DNA from: Culturomica sp.
GTDB lineage: Bacteria; Bacteroidota; Bacteroidia; Bacteroidales; Marinifilaceae
Direction: 5' to 3'
Assembly: GCA_031271755.1 (NCBI GenBank)
Contig: JAISVB010000051.1
Span: 1-48,613 of the forward strand
Length of the DNA stretch: 48,613 nucleotides
The notes beneath the pieces were generated by a model that was not told the origin of the DNA, made no database searches, and saw only the letters and a list, made by a program, of their open reading frames with translations. Shown here in pieces: positions 34,098 to 43,339 of the stretch (positions are counted from its first letter, which is position 1; each line of letters begins with the position of its first letter). The translations under genes were made by a program, and so were the position numbers.

Positions 34098-34958
34098 TTA
34101 CCCCAGATAAGTTTTCAGTAATTTGCTCCGGGAGGAGTGCCGCAAACGGCGGATCGCTTTCTCTTTGATCTGGCGAACCCGTTCCCGGGTCAGGCCGAAC
34201 TTTTCTCCGATCTCCTCCAGCGTCATCTCCTGGGTATTGATCCCGAAAAAGAGCTTGATGATGTCTCTCTCCCGTTCTGTCAGCGTAGAAAGCGCCCGTT
34301 CCACCTCTGTGGAGAGCGATTCGTTGATCAGCGTACGGTCTGCAATGGGCGAATCGTCGTTGATCAATACATCCAGCAAACTGTTGTCCTCTCCTTCCAC
34401 GAACGGAGCGTCGACAGAGATATGCCGGCCGGAAACCCGCAGCGTATCGGCCACTTTTTCCGCCGGCAAATCCAGCGTAGCGGCCAACTCTTCCGGAGAG
34501 GGACGGCGTTCATTTTCCTGCTCGAAACGGGAAAAAGCCTTGTTGATCTTATTCAGGGAACCCACCTGGTTCAAAGGCAGGCGAACGATACGGGACTGCT
34601 CCGCCAACGCCTGCAAAATGGATTGCCGGATCCACCACACAGCATAGGAAATGAACTTAAACCCCCTCGTTTCGTCGAACTTTTCCGCCGCCTTGATCAA
34701 TCCGAGATTCCCTTCGTTGATCAGGTCAGGCAGGCTCAGCCCCTGATTCTGGTACTGTTTGGCAACGGAAACCACAAACCGGAGATTCGCCCGGGTTAAT
34801 TTTTCCAACGCCCGCTGGTCTCCCTTCCGTATCCGCTGCGCCAACTCCACTTCTTCCTCCACGGTGATCAGGTCTTCTTTCCCGATCTCCTGCAGATACT
34901 TATCCAACGAAGCGCTTTCCCTGTTGGTAATTGACTTGGTTATTTTTAGCTGTCTCAT
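34098..34958 (-). CDS. rpoD: Primary sigma factor RpoD/SigA (Bacteroidota type)
   Basis: A 286-aa sigma-70 factor that recognises the unusual -33 TTTG and -7 TAnnTTTG elements of this phylum. It lacks region 1.1 and the non-conserved insert, as its relatives do. Region 1.2 ([16 protein letters not shown]), region 2 ([18 protein letters not shown], then [13 protein letters not shown]), region 3 and region 4 with the helix-turn-helix [20 protein letters not shown] are intact. Start at 34958 ([17 protein letters not shown]) is the family start; a frame from 34988 adds ten unlikely residues. It has its own promoter at 34986-35017. Confidence 0.97.
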   Translation of the reverse strand: MRQLKITKSITNRESASLDKYLQEIGKEDLITVEEEVELAQRIRKGDQRALEKLTRANLRFVVSVAKQYQNQGLSLPDLINEGNLGLIKAAEKFDETRGFKFISYAVWWIRQSILQALAEQSRIVRLPLNQVGSLNKINKAFSRFEQENERRPSPEELAATLDLPAEKVADTLRVSGRHISVDAPFVEGEDNSLLDVLINDDSPIADRTLINESLSTEVERALSTLTERERDIIKLFFGINTQEMTLEEIGEKFGLTRERVRQIKEKAIRRLRHSSRSKLLKTYLG

Positions 34959-34985
34959 ACTGTACAATACACCGCAAACATTTTG

Positions 34986-35017
34986 CAAAGATAATACTTT
35001 TTTACCTATTTATCAAT
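34986..35017 (-). promoter_or_regulatory. rpoD promoter
   Basis: On the minus strand -33 ATTG (35014-35017, one mismatch), a 20-bp spacer and -7 TATCTTTG (34986-34993). The start would be near 34979, about 20 nt before the ATG. The sigma factor would thus transcribe its own gene. Confidence 0.6.
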
Positions 35018-35052
35018 GTACATATTTACGGAAGTTTCCCTGTTAACATTTT

Positions 35053-36519
35053 TTAATCCATCGGCGAGAACGCAAAATATTCGATCTTCCCCTGCGGGTT
35101 CAACGCCGTCACGAATATTCCGTCCTCCGGCTGCAAATTCACAGCTTGCCTGAAATCGTCCGCATCATAAATACTTCTGTCGTTGACTTTCAATATGATG
35201 TACCCTTTCTCCAATCCGGCCGACTTCAATTTTCCGTTCCCCAGCTCCGTGATCTTCACTCCCCGGTTCAGGCGGAACCGGGCCCGTTCATCCTTAGACA
35301 GAGGCTCCACTTTGGCTCCGAGCACCCCCTCCCCGGCCAGCACCGGGGTTACGCCGCCCATCGCGCTCAGCAGGGTCACATCCACCGACAGCTCTTTTCC
35401 GTCCCGGTTGATCTTCAACTGTACAACGGATCCCGGATTGTACTTGCCGAGCTGTTCGAACAGGTCGGAAGTGGACTTGATCTCATACCCGTTGATCCCC
35501 CGGATGATATCGCCCTGTTTGATCCCGGCCTTCTGAGCCGCTCCTCCGTTGATGAGGCCGCTGACGTAAATTCCGGATGTCTCCTTTAAACGATGCTCTT
35601 CCGCAAACGCCGGAGTGACCTCTCCCATCCGGATGCCCAATTGGGCTTTCTGCACCTGCCCGTACTCTTTCAGGTCATTGACCACCTTGCGGACAATATT
35701 GACCGGTATGGCAAACGCATAACCGGAAAAAGCGCCGGTCGGAGATTGTATCAGGGTATTGAGCCCGATCAGTTTTCCATCGGCATTGACAAGCGCTCCG
35801 CCGCTGTTTCCGGGGTTGATCGCCGCATCGGTCTGCAAAAAAGACTCTAAGCTCATCTGTTCCCGGTTCACTCCCAGATCCCGGCCTTTGGCACTGATGA
35901 TCCCGGCCGTGACCGTAGAGGTCAGGTTGTAGGGATTCCCCACCGCCAGCACCCACTCTCCCAAACTGACCTGATCCGAATTGCCGTATTCCACCGCCGG
36001 CATGTCCTGCGCTTCGATCTTCAGCAACGCCACATCGGTGGTCGGATCCTGGCCGATCACTTTGGCTTCGTACTCTTTCCGGTCGTTGGTGATGATCATC
36101 ACCTGATGCGCATCTCGGATGACGTGGTTGTTGGTCACTATAAAACCGTCCGGCGAAATGATCACTCCGGAACCGTACCCGGCCGTCCGCGGAACCTCCC
36201 GGCTCTGTATGGAGCCGCCGAAAAAATAGCTGAACGGATTGCCGTAATACTCCCTTCCCATCTGAATGGTTTTGACATGTACCACGCCCGGGACTGCCTT
36301 TTTGGCAGCCAAACGCAGATCGACACTCCCGGCTCCTCCGGTATGCGGATCCTCGTCCGGCCGGTAAGCAACCTGTTGGATGCCGGGGCCTGTCACCTCG
36401 TGCCGGACTTCCGGTCTTTCCGGCTTCTCCGCCGTAAATACAGATGCTGCTCCGAACGCCAGCAAACCGCCTGCCAGTCCGAAGAGCAGGCTTATACCCG
36501 AATTTTTTAACTTCATCAT
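35053..36519 (-). CDS. degP: Periplasmic serine protease HtrA/DegP (Do family)
   Basis: A 488-aa envelope protease and chaperone. The N-terminus carries a hydrophobic segment (SGISLLFGLAGGLLAFGAASV) that acts as signal or anchor. The trypsin-like domain has His in TNNHVIRDA, Asp in TTDVALLKI and Ser in GNSGGALV. Two PDZ domains follow (about 275-370 and 390-485). Start at 36519 (MMKLKN, or the next Met at 36516) is chosen because a frame from 36600 prefixes 27 residues unlike any signal. A TGCCAC/GTGGCA palindrome lies 47-67 bp upstream. Confidence 0.93.
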   Translation of the reverse strand: MMKLKNSGISLLFGLAGGLLAFGAASVFTAEKPERPEVRHEVTGPGIQQVAYRPDEDPHTGGAGSVDLRLAAKKAVPGVVHVKTIQMGREYYGNPFSYFFGGSIQSREVPRTAGYGSGVIISPDGFIVTNNHVIRDAHQVMIITNDRKEYEAKVIGQDPTTDVALLKIEAQDMPAVEYGNSDQVSLGEWVLAVGNPYNLTSTVTAGIISAKGRDLGVNREQMSLESFLQTDAAINPGNSGGALVNADGKLIGLNTLIQSPTGAFSGYAFAIPVNIVRKVVNDLKEYGQVQKAQLGIRMGEVTPAFAEEHRLKETSGIYVSGLINGGAAQKAGIKQGDIIRGINGYEIKSTSDLFEQLGKYNPGSVVQLKINRDGKELSVDVTLLSAMGGVTPVLAGEGVLGAKVEPLSKDERARFRLNRGVKITELGNGKLKSAGLEKGYIILKVNDRSIYDADDFRQAVNLQPEDGIFVTALNPQGKIEYFAFSPMD

Positions 36520-36565
36520 AACAAGTACCAATGTTAACGATATGTGCGTAGTTCTACAACATCTT

Positions 36566-36586
36566 TGCCACATTCCGTCAGTGGCA
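36566..36586. promoter_or_regulatory. Palindrome upstream of degP, possible stress operator
   Basis: TGCCAC (36566-36571) and GTGGCA (36581-36586) form a 6-bp inverted repeat with a 9-bp centre. On the minus strand it is followed by TGGCAAAGATGTTGT, close to a sigma-54 -24/-12 element (TGGCAC-N5-TTGC) except for the last base. Either reading fits a stress-controlled gene; neither is proven. Confidence 0.35.
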
Positions 36587-36725
36587 GAAGATATTAGCAA
36601 AGCTTAACGTTGTTCCGGATTTATTAAAGTTCATCCGGCCTCATCCGGAACTATTTCCCGTTCATACAGAGCGAAATAAGGATATACGCAGAACAAAAAG
36701 GTTTAGTTATAAACCAAGAAGAAAA

Positions 36726-36759
36726 GAGGCTGCTTAAAATTCACTTTTTAAACAGCCTC
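36726..36759 (-). terminator. Terminator of the META-domain gene
   Basis: In the minus direction GAGGCTG/CAGCCTC (36726-36732 and 36753-36759) encloses a further A/T pairing (TTTAAAAAG with TTTTAA) and is followed by TTTTCTTCTT. It lies 26 bp past the gene's stop. Confidence 0.6.
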
Positions 36760-36785
36760 GAAATGACGACGGAAAAAAGAAAAGA

Positions 36786-37211
36786 TCAGTTCTTCGGCGC
36801 CTCCAAAGGCTCCCCTTTGAACACTCCCAACACCTCTTCCTGCCGGCGCAGAGAGAGTTTACCGTCTTTTATCAGGTAATTGTCCGTATTCTCCAGCATC
36901 TTAAAAAAAGTCGCCTCCCCGGTCTCTTCCGGGCAAGCCAGCCGCGTCGATCCTGTCTGGGAAAAAGTCAGCTTCCCGGCTTTTTCCTCGTACATTCCGA
37001 AAAAACGGTTGCAACCGGCCAGGCCGCTGACGCGCATCCCGGCTCCGTCGAACAGCAGGAAGGGGGTTCCCGGCTTCTCTTTTGCCTCCACCTGTTTACC
37101 GGCCAGCGTTTCCAGCATCCACTGTCTGTCCGTCAGTTTGTTCGCGTTCTGTACGGACTTGCAGGAGAGCATTCCCAGCCCTATCGCACAAGCTAAAAGT
37201 AACATTCTCAT
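36786..37211 (-). CDS. META-domain lipoprotein (HslJ-like)
   Basis: A 141-aa lipoprotein with a signal MRMLLLACAIGLGMLSC (lipobox Cys17) and one META domain (about 26-130). Typical blocks: RQWMLETLAGK, FDGAGMRVSGLAGCNRFFG and ACPEETGEATFFKMLENTDNY. META proteins such as HslJ are periplasmic, linked to heat or novobiocin tolerance in E. coli; the biochemical role is unknown. It stands alone, with a terminator behind it and the nqr operon diverging. Confidence 0.9.
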   Translation of the reverse strand: MRMLLLACAIGLGMLSCKSVQNANKLTDRQWMLETLAGKQVEAKEKPGTPFLLFDGAGMRVSGLAGCNRFFGMYEEKAGKLTFSQTGSTRLACPEETGEATFFKMLENTDNYLIKDGKLSLRRQEEVLGVFKGEPLEAPKN

Positions 37212-37350
37212 AAGTTCTCTTTTTTGTTTCGATTAATATTTACAAAAAACATGCCACTGCTATTTTTTCAAGGTTTCGGAAAGGAGCAAAAAAAATCCCG
37301 CAACGGCCAAATTAATGTACTATTAACGACAAAATTACGCAATTGGTTTG

Positions 37351-37358
37351 TATATTTG
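37351..37358 (+). promoter_or_regulatory. -7 element of the nqr operon
   Basis: TATATTTG matches TAnnTTTG. A clear -33 is not seen at 19-20 bp. Transcription would begin near 37365, leaving a leader of about 74 nt before nqrA. Confidence 0.45.
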
Positions 37359-37438
37359 CGCCTGATCTTGAAAAATCACGTTTTGCGTGTGTCGGAACAA
37401 ACAGAAAAGAACCCTATATATTAAATTATTTACTTGAT

Positions 37439-38791
37439 ATGTCCAAGGTTATCACACTAAAAAAAGGCCTTGATATTCATCTGAACGGAGTGGCCGAAAA
37501 GAGGGCGGGCGATGCGGAGAAAGCAGTTTTCTACGCCGTGAAACCCGTCGATTTCCGGCTGATCCCCAAGTTGAGCGTCAAAGCAGGCGACGCAGTGAAA
37601 GCGGGCGACGTCCTGTTCACCGACAAAGCCAATCCCGCCATCCGGTTCACCTCTCCCGTCAGCGGCACCGTCGAGTCCGTCAACAGGGGGGAGCGGAGAA
37701 AGATGCTGGAAGTAGTCGTCAAAGCCTCTCCGGAGATCGAATACGTGGATTTCGGACGGGCGGATGTAAACACACTGAGCCGGGAAGAGCTCACGGAGCG
37801 GATGTTGGAAAGCGGCGTTTGGCCATTGCTGATCCAGCGGCCTTACGGGATCATCGCCGACCCGGGCGTCACCCCGAAAGCGGTGTTTGTTTCCGCTTTT
37901 GACTCCTCTCCTTTGGCGCCGGATTTCGATTTTATCCTGAAAGGGGAAGAGAAAGCATTACAGGCCGGTATCGACTGCCTGAAAAAGCTTTGCGGCAAAG
38001 AGGTCAACCTGGGGGTAAAAGCCGGAACGGCGGCGGACTCCGTCTTTTTGAAACTGAAAAATACGGTCGTTACCCGGTTCAAAGGGCCGCACCCCGCCGG
38101 CAATACAGGCGTGCAGATCAACCACCTGAATCCCATCAACAAAGGGGAATTTGTCTGGACGATCAACATCCAGGACCTGGTTATTTTGGGACGCCTGTTT
38201 ACGGAAGGCCGGTACGACGCCCGGAAAACCATCGCCCTGACCGGTTCCGAAGTAAGCGCTCCCGCCTACTACCACACCCTTTCGGGCGCACAGATCAGCA
38301 GCCTGACGGAGGGGAAACTGAAAAACAGGGTACACCAGCGTATTATATCCGGAAATGTCTTGACGGGACAAAAAGTGCCGGCCGACAACTTCTTGGGCTT
38401 CTACGCCAACCAGATCACCGTCATCCCGGAAGGGGACTATTCCGAATTTTTGGGATGGGCGATGCCGGGATTCGGGAAGTTTTCCGCCACCAAACTGTTC
38501 CCCTCGTTCCTCTGCCCGAAAAAGAGCTATTCGTTGGACGCCAATTACCACGGGGAAGCGCGCGCTTTTGTGGTTTCCGGGCAGTACGACAAAGTGTTCC
38601 CGATGGATATCCTTCCCGTTTACCTGTTGAAAGCGGCGTTGGCCGGGGACATCGACAAGATGGAGCAGCTCGGTATTTACGAAGTGCTGCCGGAGGACAT
38701 GGCCCTGTGTGAATTTGTCTGCACGTCCAAAACGCCTGTGCAACAAATCCTCGGCGACGGGATCGACCTGATGATAAAAGAAACGAATTAA
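37439..38791 (+). CDS. nqrA: Na+-translocating NADH:quinone reductase subunit A
   Basis: A 450-aa peripheral subunit of the sodium-pumping Na+-NQR complex, with no membrane helices. It begins MSKVITLKKGLDIHLNG, the family start, and contains AGDAVKAGDVLF, a lipoyl/RnfC-like barrel feature, and HPAGNTGVQINHL in the middle. An upstream in-frame ATG at 37343 would precede the likely promoter and is rejected. First gene of six; its stop overlaps the nqrB region. Confidence 0.96.
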   Translation: MSKVITLKKGLDIHLNGVAEKRAGDAEKAVFYAVKPVDFRLIPKLSVKAGDAVKAGDVLFTDKANPAIRFTSPVSGTVESVNRGERRKMLEVVVKASPEIEYVDFGRADVNTLSREELTERMLESGVWPLLIQRPYGIIADPGVTPKAVFVSAFDSSPLAPDFDFILKGEEKALQAGIDCLKKLCGKEVNLGVKAGTAADSVFLKLKNTVVTRFKGPHPAGNTGVQINHLNPINKGEFVWTINIQDLVILGRLFTEGRYDARKTIALTGSEVSAPAYYHTLSGAQISSLTEGKLKNRVHQRIISGNVLTGQKVPADNFLGFYANQITVIPEGDYSEFLGWAMPGFGKFSATKLFPSFLCPKKSYSLDANYHGEARAFVVSGQYDKVFPMDILPVYLLKAALAGDIDKMEQLGIYEVLPEDMALCEFVCTSKTPVQQILGDGIDLMIKETN

Positions 38792-38802
38792 TGATACGAC
38801 GT

Positions 38803-39951
38803 ATGAAATTCTTGCGAAATTATTTAGACAAGATAAAGCCTAATTTCGAAAAGGGAGGGAAACTGGAGAAACTCCACTCCGTTTTCACGGGTTTCGAATC
38901 TTTTCTTTTCGTTCCCGCCCACACAACCCGTTCCGGGGCGCACATCCGGGACGCCGCGGATATGAAAAGAACCATGATCGTGGTGGTGCTGGCACTGGTT
39001 CCGGCGTTGCTGTTCGGAATGTACAACGCAGGCTACCAGCATTTTCTGGCGACCGGAGCTTTGGCCGGCGCCGGATTCTGGCAACTGTTCCTGTACGGCT
39101 TTTTAAAAGTATTGCCGATGATCGTGGTTTCTTACGCGGTCGGATTGAGCATTGAGTTCGCCGTCGCCCAGATCAAAGGGCACGAGATCAACGAAGGCTT
39201 CTTAGTATCCGGACTGTTGATCCCCATGATCATGCCGGTGGAAGCTCCGCTCTGGATGATCGGCCTTTCCACCGCTTTCGCCGTGATCATCGGGAAAGAG
39301 ATCTTCGGCGGAACGGGCATGAACATCTGGAATCCGGCGCTGTTGGCCCGGGCCTTCTTTTTCTTCTCCTATCCCTCCATGATCTCCGGAGACGCCGTCT
39401 GGATCGCCGGAAAACCCGATGCCTTTTCCGGGGCGACCCCGTTGGCCGAAGCGGCCGTCGGGAACCCGCTGCCGGACACGGCCACCCTCTTCTGGGGATT
39501 GATCCCGGGCTCCATCGGAGAGACCTCCACCTTCTGCATTTTACTGGGGGCGCTCCTGTTGCTGGCCACCGGCATCGCCAGTTGGAAGATCATGCTCTCC
39601 GTTTTTGCCGGCGGCTACCTGACCGCTCTGCTGATCGGCTCCCTCCTGCCCGCCGACAATGTATACGCCCACGTGGACGCATTGCAACACCTGTTGATAG
39701 GCGGTTTTGCGTTCGGAGCCGTATTTATGGCCACCGACCCCGTAACGTCGGCGCAGACCGGAAAAGGCAAATTTATTTACGGATTGCTGGTCGGCGTAAT
39801 GGCCATCGTGATCCGCACGCTGAATCCCGGATACCCGGAAGGCATGATGCTGGCGATCCTGCTGATGAATACCTTCGCCCCGCTGATCGACTGGTTTGTG
39901 GTGCAGGGGAACATCAACCGCCGGTTGAAACGGATCAAAGCAACCTCTTAA
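38803..39951 (+). CDS. nqrB: Na+-translocating NADH:quinone reductase subunit B
   Basis: A 382-aa membrane subunit with about ten helices. It carries the covalent FMN site SGAT in DAFSGATPLAEA, where the Thr takes FMN through a phosphoester bond added by ApbE. The start at 38803 (MKFLRNYLDKIKPNF) is the family start; an ATG at 38791 touching the nqrA stop would add four residues. NqrB also holds riboflavin and forms part of the sodium and quinone path. Confidence 0.95.
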   Translation: MKFLRNYLDKIKPNFEKGGKLEKLHSVFTGFESFLFVPAHTTRSGAHIRDAADMKRTMIVVVLALVPALLFGMYNAGYQHFLATGALAGAGFWQLFLYGFLKVLPMIVVSYAVGLSIEFAVAQIKGHEINEGFLVSGLLIPMIMPVEAPLWMIGLSTAFAVIIGKEIFGGTGMNIWNPALLARAFFFFSYPSMISGDAVWIAGKPDAFSGATPLAEAAVGNPLPDTATLFWGLIPGSIGETSTFCILLGALLLLATGIASWKIMLSVFAGGYLTALLIGSLLPADNVYAHVDALQHLLIGGFAFGAVFMATDPVTSAQTGKGKFIYGLLVGVMAIVIRTLNPGYPEGMMLAILLMNTFAPLIDWFVVQGNINRRLKRIKATS

Positions 39952-39964
39952 ATCTTCACCGATT

Positions 39965-40651
39965 ATGAACAGACAAGGAAATACATACACATTCATCTAT
40001 GCAGTGGTCCTGGTGGTGATCGTGGCGGCGTTGCTGGCCGTCGTATCCCTCTGGTTGCAACCGCAACAAAACGAAAATGTGGAAAACGAAAAGCGCCGGA
40101 ACATCCTGAGCGCCGTCAAGATAGAGGCTTCGGCCGAAACCTCCAAAGAGTTGTTCGACAAGTACATTATCGAACAGTTCGCGGTCAACTCCAAGGGAGA
40201 GAAGATAACCGGAGACGCATTCCGGACAGACATGGCTCAGGAATTCAAAAAAAGTTGCGAAGAACGGCTCCTGCCGGTATTCGTCGCTCAAACGGACAAC
40301 GGCGTCAAATACATTTTGCCGTTGTATGGCACCGGCTTGTGGGGGCCGCTTTGGGGGTATCTCTCGTTGGACGAAGACAAAAATACCGTTTACGGGGCTG
40401 TTTTCGCCCACAAAGGGGAAACGCCCGGATTGGGGGCTGAGATCACCACTGCGCCGTTCAGCGATCAGTTTGTGGGAAAAACCATCTTCGACAACGAGCA
40501 ACTGATCTCCATCCTGATCAAAAAGGGCGGAAATGCTTCCGGCCCGCACGAAGTGGACGCCATTTCCGGGGGAACCATTACTTCCAAAGGAGTTGAAGCC
40601 ATGATCCGGAGTTATTTATCCTGTTACGAATCCTTCTTAAAACAAAAATAG
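39965..40651 (+). CDS. nqrC: Na+-translocating NADH:quinone reductase subunit C
   Basis: A 228-aa subunit with one N-terminal membrane helix ([22 protein letters not shown], about 8-29) and a periplasmic FMN-binding domain. The FMN threonine is in [11 protein letters not shown] (about 202). The stretch [15 protein letters not shown] is the family's most conserved block. Its stop TAG shares a base with the following GTG. Confidence 0.95.
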   Translation: MNRQGNTYTFIYAVVLVVIVAALLAVVSLWLQPQQNENVENEKRRNILSAVKIEASAETSKELFDKYIIEQFAVNSKGEKITGDAFRTDMAQEFKKSCEERLLPVFVAQTDNGVKYILPLYGTGLWGPLWGYLSLDEDKNTVYGAVFAHKGETPGLGAEITTAPFSDQFVGKTIFDNEQLISILIKKGGNASGPHEVDAISGGTITSKGVEAMIRSYLSCYESFLKQK

Positions 40652-40653
40652 TG

Positions 40654-41295
40654 ATGAGCGAAAAAGAATCGTTATTTTCGGCAAAGAACCGGCAGTTGCT
40701 GCTTGGCCCGCTCAGCAAGGACAATCCGGTTCTGGTACAGATACTGGGGATCTGTTCGGCGCTGGCGGTCACCGCCAAATTGGAACCCGCCATTGTGATG
40801 GCCCTCTCGGTCACAGCCGTTACGGCTTTCTCCAACGTAATACTCTCGCTGCTGCGGAATACCATACCGACACGCATCCGCATCATTGTCCAATTGGTGG
40901 TGGTAGCCGCCTTGGTGATCGTGGTCGACCAGATCCTGAAAGCCTTCTCCTACGAGATCAGCAAACAGCTCTCCGTATTTGTCGGGCTGATCATCACCAA
41001 CTGCATCATCATGGGGCGCATCGAAGCGTTTGCATTGGCCAACAAACCCTGGCCTTCCCTGCTGGACGGGATCGGGAACGGGCTGGGCTACGGCCTGATC
41101 TTAGTGATCGTGGCTTTTTTCCGGGAATTGCTGGGATCCGGCACCCTGTTCGGTTTTCAGGTCATTCCCCAGGTACTTTACGACTGGGGCTACCAAAACA
41201 ACGGGTTGATGATCCTTCCGCCGATGGCGTTGATCTTAGTCGGGATCATCATCTGGGTACACCGCGCCCGCAACAAGGATTTGATCGAAAAATAA
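40654..41295 (+). CDS. nqrD: Na+-translocating NADH:quinone reductase subunit D
   Basis: A 213-aa integral membrane subunit with six helices, paralogous to NqrE. Conserved Cys residues in [10 protein letters not shown] and [14 protein letters not shown] sit at the positions that bind the membrane-embedded iron centre shared with NqrE. Start at the ATG 40654 is preferred to the GTG one codon earlier. Confidence 0.95.
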   Translation: MSEKESLFSAKNRQLLLGPLSKDNPVLVQILGICSALAVTAKLEPAIVMALSVTAVTAFSNVILSLLRNTIPTRIRIIVQLVVVAALVIVVDQILKAFSYEISKQLSVFVGLIITNCIIMGRIEAFALANKPWPSLLDGIGNGLGYGLILVIVAFFRELLGSGTLFGFQVIPQVLYDWGYQNNGLMILPPMALILVGIIIWVHRARNKDLIEK

Positions 41296-41313
41296 CGGAA
41301 AAGGTAAGAAGAT

Positions 41314-41934
41314 ATGGAAAATTTAGTTAATATATTTGTCCGCTCGATTTTCATTGACAACATGATATTCGCATACTTTTTGGGTATGTGTTCTTATCTG
41401 GCCGTTTCCAAGACCGTAAAAACCTCTTTCGGGCTGGGGATCGCCGTTGTGTTTGTCCTGTTGATCACCGTACCGGTAAACTACCTGCTGGATAATTGGG
41501 TGCTGAAACCGGGAGCGTTGCGCTGGTTGCTGGGAGAAGAGGCCGCCGGGATCGACCTGAGCTTTTTGAGTTTTATCATCTTTATAGCCGTCATCGCCGC
41601 CATGGTGCAATTGGTGGAGATGGTCGTGGAAAAATTCACCCCCGCCCTGTACAACCAGTTGGGGATCTTTTTGCCGCTGATCGCCGTGAACTGCGCCATC
41701 ATGGGAGCCTCTCTCTTTATGCAGGAGCGGAACTACGCCCATGTGGGCGAAGCGACGGTATTCGGGCTGGGTTCCGGCATCGGCTGGATGCTGGCCATCG
41801 TCGGCATTGCCGCCATCCGGGAAAAATTGGCGTATTCGGACATTCCTGTTCCGCTCAGGGGCATCGGAATCTCCTTTATTATTACCGGCCTGATGGGGAT
41901 CGCCTTTATGAGTTTCCTCGGTATCAACATTTAA
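41314..41934 (+). CDS. nqrE: Na+-translocating NADH:quinone reductase subunit E
   Basis: A 206-aa six-helix membrane subunit, paralogue of NqrD with opposite topology. The Cys-bearing blocks [15 protein letters not shown] and [14 protein letters not shown] complete the iron site with NqrD. Full length, 18 bp after nqrD. Confidence 0.96.
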   Translation: MENLVNIFVRSIFIDNMIFAYFLGMCSYLAVSKTVKTSFGLGIAVVFVLLITVPVNYLLDNWVLKPGALRWLLGEEAAGIDLSFLSFIIFIAVIAAMVQLVEMVVEKFTPALYNQLGIFLPLIAVNCAIMGASLFMQERNYAHVGEATVFGLGSGIGWMLAIVGIAAIREKLAYSDIPVPLRGIGISFIITGLMGIAFMSFLGINI

Positions 41935-41958
41935 TCAATCCTGTATAAAACCGAAGCT

Positions 41959-43218
41959 ATGATACTGTTAACAATCAACACAACCATTGTCGCCGCCGGA
42001 GTGATCGTCTTTCTGCTGGTCACCCTGGTATTGGTCGGCATGTTGCTGTACGCCAAGGAAAAATTGACCCCGAAAGGCGAAATCAAAATAGACATCAACG
42101 AAGAGGAACGCATCCTCTCCACCCAGCCGGGCGGCAGCCTGCTCTCGGTGTTGGGGAACGAAAAGATCTTCCTGCCGTCGGCTTGCGGGGGAAAAGGCTC
42201 CTGCGGCATGTGTAAATGCCAGGTCTTTTCCGGGGCCGGTTCCATCCTGCCCACCGAAACCGGCTTTTTCTCCTACCGGGAGCAGCACGAAAATTGGCGG
42301 TTGGCCTGCCAGGTAAAGGTAAAGGAGAATATCTCCATGCAGATCCCGGAAGAGGTGTTGGGGATCAAGAAGTGGGAGTGCGAAGTGGTTTCCAACCGGA
42401 ATGTGGCTACCTTTATCAAGGAGTTCGTGGTCAAATTGCCGGAAGGGGAAACCCTCAAATTCAAATCGGGAGGATACATACAGATCGATGTGCCCAAGAT
42501 CGATGTGGATTTCAAAACCATGGAGATCGACCAGCGTTTTCGGACCGATTGGGAGAAGATGCACCTGTTCGACCTGAAAATGACCAATCCGGAGCCGACC
42601 TACCGCGCCTACTCCATGGCCAACCATCCGGCGGAAGGAAACATCATCATGCTGAACATCCGGATCGCCACTCCCCCGTTCGACCGGGCCAAAGGAGGCT
42701 TTATGAATGTCAATCCGGGGGTTTGCTCCTCCTATATCTTTTCCCGCAAACCGGGCGACAAGGTGACCATATCGGGCCCCTACGGAGAGTTCTTCCTGAA
42801 AGATACGGACAACGAGATGATGTTCATCGGCGGAGGCGCCGGGATGGCTCCCATGCGTTCGCACATTTTCCACCTGTTTAAAACGGTGAAGAGCGGCCGG
42901 AAAGTGACCTTCTGGTACGGAGCCCGTTCCATGAAGGAGGTATTTTACAAAGAGGAGTTCGACGCCATCGCGGCGGAGTTCCCGAATTTCACCTGGCACT
43001 TAGCCTTGTCGGAACCGCTGCCGGAAGACAACTGGACGGGGCCGACCGGGTTTATCCACCAGGTTATTTACAACAATTACCTGAAAGATCACGAATCTCC
43101 CGAGGATATCGAATATTACCTCTGCGGCCCTCCGATGATGAACGCTGCCGCCACCAAAATGCTGTACGATCTGGGGGTACCCGACGAAAACGTCATGTTC
43201 GACGATTTCGGAGCCTGA
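41959..43218 (+). CDS. nqrF: Na+-translocating NADH:quinone reductase subunit F
   Basis: A 419-aa NADH-oxidising subunit: an N-terminal membrane helix (about 7-31), a [2Fe-2S] ferredoxin domain with Cys76, Cys82, Cys85 and Cys117, an FAD domain with RAYSMANHP, and an NAD(P)H domain with FIGGGAGMAPMRSH and YYLCGPPMM. Electrons go from NADH to FAD, then to the cluster and on to NqrDE. Last gene of the operon, followed by a strong hairpin. Confidence 0.97.
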   Translation: MILLTINTTIVAAGVIVFLLVTLVLVGMLLYAKEKLTPKGEIKIDINEEERILSTQPGGSLLSVLGNEKIFLPSACGGKGSCGMCKCQVFSGAGSILPTETGFFSYREQHENWRLACQVKVKENISMQIPEEVLGIKKWECEVVSNRNVATFIKEFVVKLPEGETLKFKSGGYIQIDVPKIDVDFKTMEIDQRFRTDWEKMHLFDLKMTNPEPTYRAYSMANHPAEGNIIMLNIRIATPPFDRAKGGFMNVNPGVCSSYIFSRKPGDKVTISGPYGEFFLKDTDNEMMFIGGGAGMAPMRSHIFHLFKTVKSGRKVTFWYGARSMKEVFYKEEFDAIAAEFPNFTWHLALSEPLPEDNWTGPTGFIHQVIYNNYLKDHESPEDIEYYLCGPPMMNAAATKMLYDLGVPDENVMFDDFGA

Positions 43219-43237
43219 TCCCCGGCTTCTCCATACC

Positions 43238-43268
43238 AAGAGGATACTTTACAGGTATCCTCTTTTAA
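43238..43268 (+). terminator. nqr operon terminator
   Basis: A perfect 10-bp stem AAGAGGATAC/GTATCCTCTT with a 7-base loop TTTACAG, followed by TTAA, 20 bp past the nqrF stop. Confidence 0.82.
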
Positions 43269-43339
43269 TACGAATGCGTTTGGTAACCGGTAATCGCTGA
43301 TTCCGTGGCTGTTAAACAATAATAATACCTGTGATTTTT

